DNA of 19,273 bases from Clostridium sp. 27_14. GTDB taxonomy: Bacteria; Bacillota; Clostridia; TANB77; CAG-508. Below are positions 14,858 to 19,273 of this stretch, one piece after another. Location: contig MNRQ01000036.1 of the NCBI GenBank assembly GCA_001916035.1, positions 1 through 19,273 on the forward strand. Reading direction: 5' to 3'. The translations under genes were made by a program, and so were the position numbers. Within the stretch, counting starts at the first letter, position 1; each line of letters begins with the position of its first letter. The notes beneath the pieces were generated by a model. That model did not search any database, had not been told where the DNA came from, and saw only the letters and a list, made by a program, of their open reading frames with translations.

Positions 14858-16570
14858 GTGAGTTCATTTTTAAGAAAATTAAAAAAACTTTTTAAAGCAA
14901 TAAATTTAAAAAATATAAAATCAGTATTAAGATATATAAAGAAAAACGGGTTTAAAGGTTTATACACAACATGCATAAGCCATATCAGATTTGGCAAAAC
15001 AATATTAGACGAATATGCCACATGGATAGCAAACAATGAGCCTAATACAGAAGAACTAGAAAAACAAAAAAAATATGTATCATGCCAAGACTTGCAATTC
15101 ACATTTGTAATACCAAAAAGCAGTACAGAAAAATTAAAAAACAGCATAAAAGAACAAACATACTCTAAATTTAAAATAGAAGAATTTGAAAATCAAGAAG
15201 AAATAAAAAATATAACAAATTCAGAAAGTGATTATACAATACTTTCATCAGGAAATATCGAATTAGCACCATTTACATTATATGAAATAGTAAAATCAAT
15301 AGAATACAGAGACATTATAATGCTATACACAGATAATGATAAAATAATAGAAGGAAAAAGAGAAAAGCCACACTTCAAACCAGGATTTGCAAGAGATACA
15401 CTAGTATCCCAAAATTATATAGGAAACTTTTTAGTTATAAAAACAAATTTCTTAAAAGCACATTCAGAAATATTAGAAAATTTAGGGAAAAATATAATAT
15501 ATGATATAGCATTCAGAATAAGTGAAAAAACAAGGAAAATAGAACACATACAAAAAATCTTATATCATGAACTATACGAAAAAGAAGACACAACATTACC
15601 TATAGATGTAGTAGATGAAAAAAGCATAATATCAAAACATTTACAAAGAATGGGACTAGAATTTGAAAATATAGAAGATGGAAAATTTAAAGGACAATAT
15701 CATGTAAACTATAAAATTAAAGGAAACCCAAAAGTCTCTATAGTAATACCAAATATGGACCATATAGAAGATCTAAGCAAATGTATAGAATCAATATTAA
15801 AAAGTACATATTTTAATTATGAAATAGTAATAGTAGAAAATAACAGCAAACAAAAAGCAACATTTGAATATTATGAAAAAATATCAAGTAAATACAAGCA
15901 AATAAAAATAGCCAAATTTGAAATAAATTACTTCAACTATTCTGCAATAGTAAATTTTGGTGTAGAAAATGCAACAGGAGAATATGTAATCTTATTAAAC
16001 AATGATATAGAAATAATATCAGAAGATTGGATAGAACAAATGCTAATGTATGCACAAAGGCCAGATGTAGGTATTTGTGGAGCTAAACTATATTTTTCAG
16101 ATAGAACAATCCAACATGCAGGAGTAACAATAGGAACAAGAGGCCTAGCAGGGCACAGATTTAGAGAAATGGGAGAAGAAGAATACAATGATAGAGATTA
16201 TATCAATATAGTACAAGACTTAAGTGCAGTAACAGCAGCATGTTTCATGGTAAGAAAACAATTATATATAGATTTACTAGGATTTGATGAAAAATTAGCA
16301 GTAGCATTTAATGATGTTGATTTCTGTTTAAAAGTAAGAACAGCAAAATATTTAATAGTATACAATCCTTTTGTAGAAGCATATCATTATGAATCAAAAT
16401 CAAGGGGAGAAGACACAGAAAATTCTGAAAAACAAAAAAGATTCGCAAAAGAATATGAACTATTTGTAAAAAGATGGTCAAAAACAATAGCAAAAGGTGA
16501 CCCATATTATAACAGAAATTATAGATTAGACACAGACTTACCAAAAATTAATTATAACAAAATTTGGTAA
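14858..16570 (+). CDS. Tandem GT2-GT2 glycosyltransferase with degenerate first domain
   Basis: This protein of about 570 residues belongs to the large GT2 group of rhamnan and O-antigen loci that carry two GT-A domains. The second domain (about 290-545) is intact: VSIVIPNMDHIEDL, LLNNDIEI (NND, D383), AACFMVRK and FNDVDFCLKV (D486, D488). The first domain (about 80-270) is short and lacks the metal site: where DADD-like residues are expected there is ILSSGNIELAP (near 129-137), although YTDNDKI and PHFKPGFARDTL remain. It is probably inactive and structural. The start is unclear: AAGAAAGGA at 14837-14845 abuts ATG 14846; GTG 14858 lies 12 nt away, the spacing of other genes here, and is used; TTG 14849 is a third choice. 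Confidence 0.85.
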   Translation: MSSFLRKLKKLFKAINLKNIKSVLRYIKKNGFKGLYTTCISHIRFGKTILDEYATWIANNEPNTEELEKQKKYVSCQDLQFTFVIPKSSTEKLKNSIKEQTYSKFKIEEFENQEEIKNITNSESDYTILSSGNIELAPFTLYEIVKSIEYRDIIMLYTDNDKIIEGKREKPHFKPGFARDTLVSQNYIGNFLVIKTNFLKAHSEILENLGKNIIYDIAFRISEKTRKIEHIQKILYHELYEKEDTTLPIDVVDEKSIISKHLQRMGLEFENIEDGKFKGQYHVNYKIKGNPKVSIVIPNMDHIEDLSKCIESILKSTYFNYEIVIVENNSKQKATFEYYEKISSKYKQIKIAKFEINYFNYSAIVNFGVENATGEYVILLNNDIEIISEDWIEQMLMYAQRPDVGICGAKLYFSDRTIQHAGVTIGTRGLAGHRFREMGEEEYNDRDYINIVQDLSAVTAACFMVRKQLYIDLLGFDEKLAVAFNDVDFCLKVRTAKYLIVYNPFVEAYHYESKSRGEDTENSEKQKRFAKEYELFVKRWSKTIAKGDPYYNRNYRLDTDLPKINYNKIW

Positions 16571-16630
16571 GCAATATGGAACAATCTTTTCAAATTGAGC
16601 TTGTACCTTTAGAAAGGAATATAATAAAAG

Positions 16631-17569
16631 ATGAATAAAAAGCAAATACTAAAAAAATATTGGTTTATAATAGCAATAATATTATTAGCAATAATCAAAC
16701 AACTACTAATCTCAAACATTCCAATAACACCATATCCAAATCAATTATGTGATGATGACATGATGGTAGAAATGGCCAAAAGTATAAGAGCAGGAAAATG
16801 GCTAGGAAATTATACAAGCAACACATTAGTTAAAGGGCCAGTATTTCCAATAATACTTGCAATAATAAATTACTTTGGATTTTCATATATCGGAACGATG
16901 AATTTAATTTATACTATAGCATGCATATATTTTATATACACAATAAAAGATGTATTAAAAAGCAAAAAAGCATTAATATTTTTATATTTAATACTATTAT
17001 TTAATCCTGTATCTTATGCATGGTGGACACTACAAAGAGTATATAGAAACGGAATTACACTAGCACAAGTACTTATAATAATAGGCAGTTTATTTGCAAT
17101 GTATAGGAGAAGAGATGAAAAAGCAAAAAAAATGTTACCATTTTCAATTATAGGAGGAATAACATTAGCAACATTATGGCTAACAAGAGAAGATGGAATA
17201 TGGATATTACCATTCACAATGGCAGTCATAGTACTAACAATAGTATTAATAATTATAAAAGCAAAAAAAGAAAAAATAAACATAAAAGAGATAGGAGCCA
17301 AAGTTTTTATAGCAATACTACCTTTAATAATACTTGTAGTTTCACTAAATACTATAAGATTTATAAATCAAAAAAATTATGGAGTATTTGTATATAATGA
17401 AATAAATGATGGATATTTTGGAAAAGTTATAAAAACAATTTATTCTGTAAAAACAGATGAAGATATAAAATATGTAACAGCAACAAGGAAAAAAATGAAT
17501 TTATTATATGAAAACTCAAAAACTCTAAATTCAATAAAAGATGAAATGGAAAAAGCATTAAACTTATAG
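16631..17569 (+). CDS. Polytopic membrane protein (GT-C-like), N-terminal fragment
   Basis: This 312-residue frame holds about seven hydrophobic segments (near 11-28, 70-85, 87-105, 114-130, 142-158, 172-186 and 196-215, with another near 235-250). The first outer loop carries CDDDMMVEM (D41-D43), the acidic cluster expected of GT-C transferases that use lipid-linked sugars. WTLQRVYRNG and WLTREDGIWILPF are conserved-looking loops. The frame ends at TAG 17567-17569 just after KDEMEKALN, within a large soluble loop, and continues in the -1 frame. The start follows AAGGA at 16614-16618, 12 nt upstream. I recognise the family only as a GT-C-like hypothetical of gut clostridia. Confidence 0.75.
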   Translation: MNKKQILKKYWFIIAIILLAIIKQLLISNIPITPYPNQLCDDDMMVEMAKSIRAGKWLGNYTSNTLVKGPVFPIILAIINYFGFSYIGTMNLIYTIACIYFIYTIKDVLKSKKALIFLYLILLFNPVSYAWWTLQRVYRNGITLAQVLIIIGSLFAMYRRRDEKAKKMLPFSIIGGITLATLWLTREDGIWILPFTMAVIVLTIVLIIIKAKKEKINIKEIGAKVFIAILPLIILVVSLNTIRFINQKNYGVFVYNEINDGYFGKVIKTIYSVKTDEDIKYVTATRKKMNLLYENSKTLNSIKDEMEKALNL

Positions 17570-17616
17570 ATGGTTGGTTCTGGTGGGCACTTAAAGATGC
17601 AGCAGAAAACGCAGGA

Positions 17617-18282
17617 ATGTATGAAAATGCAGAAAAAGCGAATGAATTTTACAAAAAAGTATATGAAGAAATAAACCAAGCTATCAAAGAAGGAAAACTA
17701 GAAAAGCAATCAACAATGCCATCAAATTTAATGTCACCATGGAAAGCAGAATATTTTAAAGAATTACCAGAAGCTATGTCAGAAATAACAAAATATGTTA
17801 TAAATTATAATGATGTACAAACTGTAAATTATGCAGTAGACATACCAGATGATCAAAAAGGAAGTACAAAATTTGAAGCAATAACAAATAATTTAGCAGT
17901 AACAAAATCAAAAAACAATGAAATTGATAATGTTTCTAAATATACCGAGAAATATGTAAAAAGAGTAAATACTATAGGAAATATATATAAAGCAACAGGT
18001 TCAATATTTGCTATATTTGGAATCATTTGCTATATAGTTATTACAATAAGAATGCTGAAATCTAAACAAAAAAATGGTATAATAGATATGTGGCTATTAT
18101 TAACAGGTGTTGCTTGCAGTTTAATAGTTTTAATAGGTGGAGTTTCTTATAATCATATAACATCATGTTTCTCAATGTATTATATGTATTTATCAGGAGC
18201 ATATCCATTAATAAACATATTTTTTATAGGAAGTATAAGTTACGCATTTCAGAAAAACAAAGAAGAAGCAAAGATAAAATAA
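17617..18282 (+). CDS. Polytopic membrane protein, C-terminal fragment
   Basis: This 221-residue frame begins inside the soluble loop (MYENAEKANEFYKKVYEEINQAI, helical) and ends with about three or four membrane segments (near 128-148, 155-175 and 190-212). Sense extends upstream to about 17566 (DGWFWWALKDAA). No ribosome binding site precedes the ATG at 17617, so it is most likely the tail of the broken gene. It ends 22 nt before the next start, and the ribosome binding site of the next gene lies in that gap. Confidence 0.65.
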   Translation: MYENAEKANEFYKKVYEEINQAIKEGKLEKQSTMPSNLMSPWKAEYFKELPEAMSEITKYVINYNDVQTVNYAVDIPDDQKGSTKFEAITNNLAVTKSKNNEIDNVSKYTEKYVKRVNTIGNIYKATGSIFAIFGIICYIVITIRMLKSKQKNGIIDMWLLLTGVACSLIVLIGGVSYNHITSCFSMYYMYLSGAYPLINIFFIGSISYAFQKNKEEAKIK

Positions 18283-18304
18283 TAAAAGGAAAGGAAATAA
18301 TGCA

Positions 18305-19240
18305 ATGAAAACAGCAGTATTAATACCATGTTATAATGAAGAATTAACTATAGAAAAAGTAATAAAAGACTTTAAAAAAGAGTTACCAGAAGCAGATATT
18401 TATGTATATGACAACAACTCAAAAGACAAAACAGCTCAAATAGCAAAAGCAAATGGAGCAATTGTAAAACATGAATATAGACAAGGAAAAGGAAATGTAG
18501 TAAGAAGTATGTTTAGAGACATAGATGCTGACATATATGTAATGGTTGATGGAGACGACACATATCCAGCAGAAGAAGTACACAAATTAATAAAACCAGT
18601 ACAAGAAGGAAGAGCAGATATGGCAATAGGAGACAGACTTACAAATGGAACATACCAAAAAGAAAACAAAAGACACTTCCATGAATTTGGAAACAATTTA
18701 GTAAGAAAGTCAATAAATGTTTTATTTAATACTAAATTAAAAGACATAATGACAGGATATAGAGTATTTAATAAAGTTTTTGTTAAAAACATGCCAGTTA
18801 TGAGTCCTAAATTTGAAATAGAAACAGAAATGTCATTACATGCTTTAGATAAAAAATTTATAATTGAAGAAATTCCAATAGTATATAGAGATAGACCAGA
18901 AGGAAGTGTTTCAAAATTAAATACAGTAAGTGATGGAATGAAAGTAATAAAAACTATAATAAAAATGTTTAAAGATTTTAAGCCAAGACAATTTTTCTGG
19001 GTAATAGCCTTAATTTTTGTAATAATTGGATTGATTGTTGGCATTCCAGTGATCGTAGAATTTGCAAAAACAGGATATATAACAAAAGTACCATCAGCAA
19101 TATTAGCAACAGGGATAATGACAATTGCATTAATTATAGGACAATGTGGAGTTATATTAGATACAGTAGTAAAACAAAACAGAGAAAACTATGAATTACA
19201 ACTTTCAAGATTTACAGATATCGAAAACCTAAAAAAATAA
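18305..19240 (+). CDS. Membrane-anchored GT2, polyprenyl-phosphate sugar transferase-like
   Basis: This 311-residue protein has a DPM1/GtrB-like GT2 domain (1-215) and two C-terminal membrane segments (about 228-250 and 262-285). Motifs are AVLIPCYNEELTIEKV, VYDNNSKDKT, the metal site DGDDTYP (D82, D84, D85), KDIMTGYRVF and EIETEMSLHA. Such enzymes move a sugar from a nucleotide donor to undecaprenyl phosphate on the inner face, and the product is then used outside by a GT-C enzyme. That would match the GT-C-like gene just upstream as its user (inference). AAAGGAAAGGAAA at 18285-18297 precedes the ATG. The gene is intact. Confidence 0.88.
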   Translation: MKTAVLIPCYNEELTIEKVIKDFKKELPEADIYVYDNNSKDKTAQIAKANGAIVKHEYRQGKGNVVRSMFRDIDADIYVMVDGDDTYPAEEVHKLIKPVQEGRADMAIGDRLTNGTYQKENKRHFHEFGNNLVRKSINVLFNTKLKDIMTGYRVFNKVFVKNMPVMSPKFEIETEMSLHALDKKFIIEEIPIVYRDRPEGSVSKLNTVSDGMKVIKTIIKMFKDFKPRQFFWVIALIFVIIGLIVGIPVIVEFAKTGYITKVPSAILATGIMTIALIIGQCGVILDTVVKQNRENYELQLSRFTDIENLKK

Positions 19241-19260
19241 ATAAAATAAGGAAAAGCAAT

Positions 19261-19268
19261 AAAAGGAG
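19261..19268 (+). promoter_or_regulatory. Ribosome binding site of a gene beyond the window
   Basis: AAAAGGAG occurs 21 nt after the last stop codon, and no start follows within the remaining five bases. It suggests the co-directional locus continues past the window edge. Confidence 0.4.
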
Positions 19269-19273
19269 CAATA

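Larger units (their letters stand above)
16631..18282 (+). pseudogene. Frameshifted GT-C-like membrane protein gene
   Basis: Frame 1 ends at 17569 and the other frame reads IDGWFWWALKDAAENAG from 17566, before the first ATG of the downstream frame. Related proteins, as I recall them, have about 13-15 residues (a WDxxGRxPDDxEVE-like stretch) between these parts, so about 40 nt have gone and the frame changed. The frames overlap at 17545-17569 but no standard slippery heptamer is present. With the other two lesions it forms a cluster in this locus. Confidence 0.7.

Noticed and set aside
11311..17569. Programmed frameshifting or ribosome bypassing at the three broken genes
   Set aside because: No standard slippery heptamer or shared signal is present, the frame changes are not all of one direction, and each joined protein lacks residues expected in the family, which points to deletion rather than recoding.
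18436..19044. Long open frame on the minus strand inside the last glycosyltransferase gene
   Set aside because: The plus-strand gene has clear GT2 motifs and a ribosome binding site; the minus frame has none and is a by-product of stop-poor antisense codons in A-rich sequence.

Overview
The window is a very AT-rich stretch of a low-GC Firmicute genome, probably a gut-type clostridial lineage. This rests on heavy use of A-ending codons, AAGGA-type ribosome binding sites 9-13 nt before starts, TTG/GTG starts next to good Shine-Dalgarno sequences, and the protein families present. Every convincing gene is on the + strand. I could not run searches; family assignments come from motifs and recognised sequence patterns.

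Region 1 (1-5690) is metabolic: phosphate acetyltransferase (pta), two divergent acetate kinases in tandem (ackA copies), and an IMP dehydrogenase of the type also found in the protist Tritrichomonas foetus. Pta plus AckA make ATP and acetate from acetyl-CoA. The spaces after both ackA genes and after guaB hold one repeat family: two full palindromes of about 122-127 nt and two copies of the left half only. In the full copies the outermost part of each stem differs between sites but is self-complementary at each site, and one stem includes the end of the ackA coding sequence.

Region 2 (5691-19240) is a surface-polysaccharide locus built on ABC-transporter export. It holds two paralogous GT2 glycosyltransferases either side of a Wzm/TagG-like permease, a Wzt-like ATPase with a C-terminal extension, a membrane-anchored metallo-beta-lactamase-fold protein, a methyltransferase/kinase-like/coiled-coil protein resembling WbdD-type chain terminators, a GT2-GT4 fusion, a tandem GT2-GT2 protein whose first domain looks catalytically dead, a polytopic GT-C-like membrane protein, and a membrane-anchored polyprenyl-phosphate GT2. 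The probable product is a rhamnose-rich or similar wall glycan made in the cytoplasm and exported by the ABC pair.

Three genes of region 2 are broken, each by loss of a short internal piece plus a frameshift: the methyltransferase (at 11311-11349), the GT2-GT4 fusion (about 14319-14330) and the GT-C protein (about 17560-17569). At the first site the missing piece is replaced by an exact 39-nt reverse-complement copy of the end of the neighbouring metallo-beta-lactamase gene, the mark of a template switch or an assembly error. The palindromic repeat family and the inverted 39-nt copy are the most unusual things here. I see no CRISPR array, tRNA, rRNA, insertion sequence or phage gene, and no gene-free stretch longer than 300 bases.
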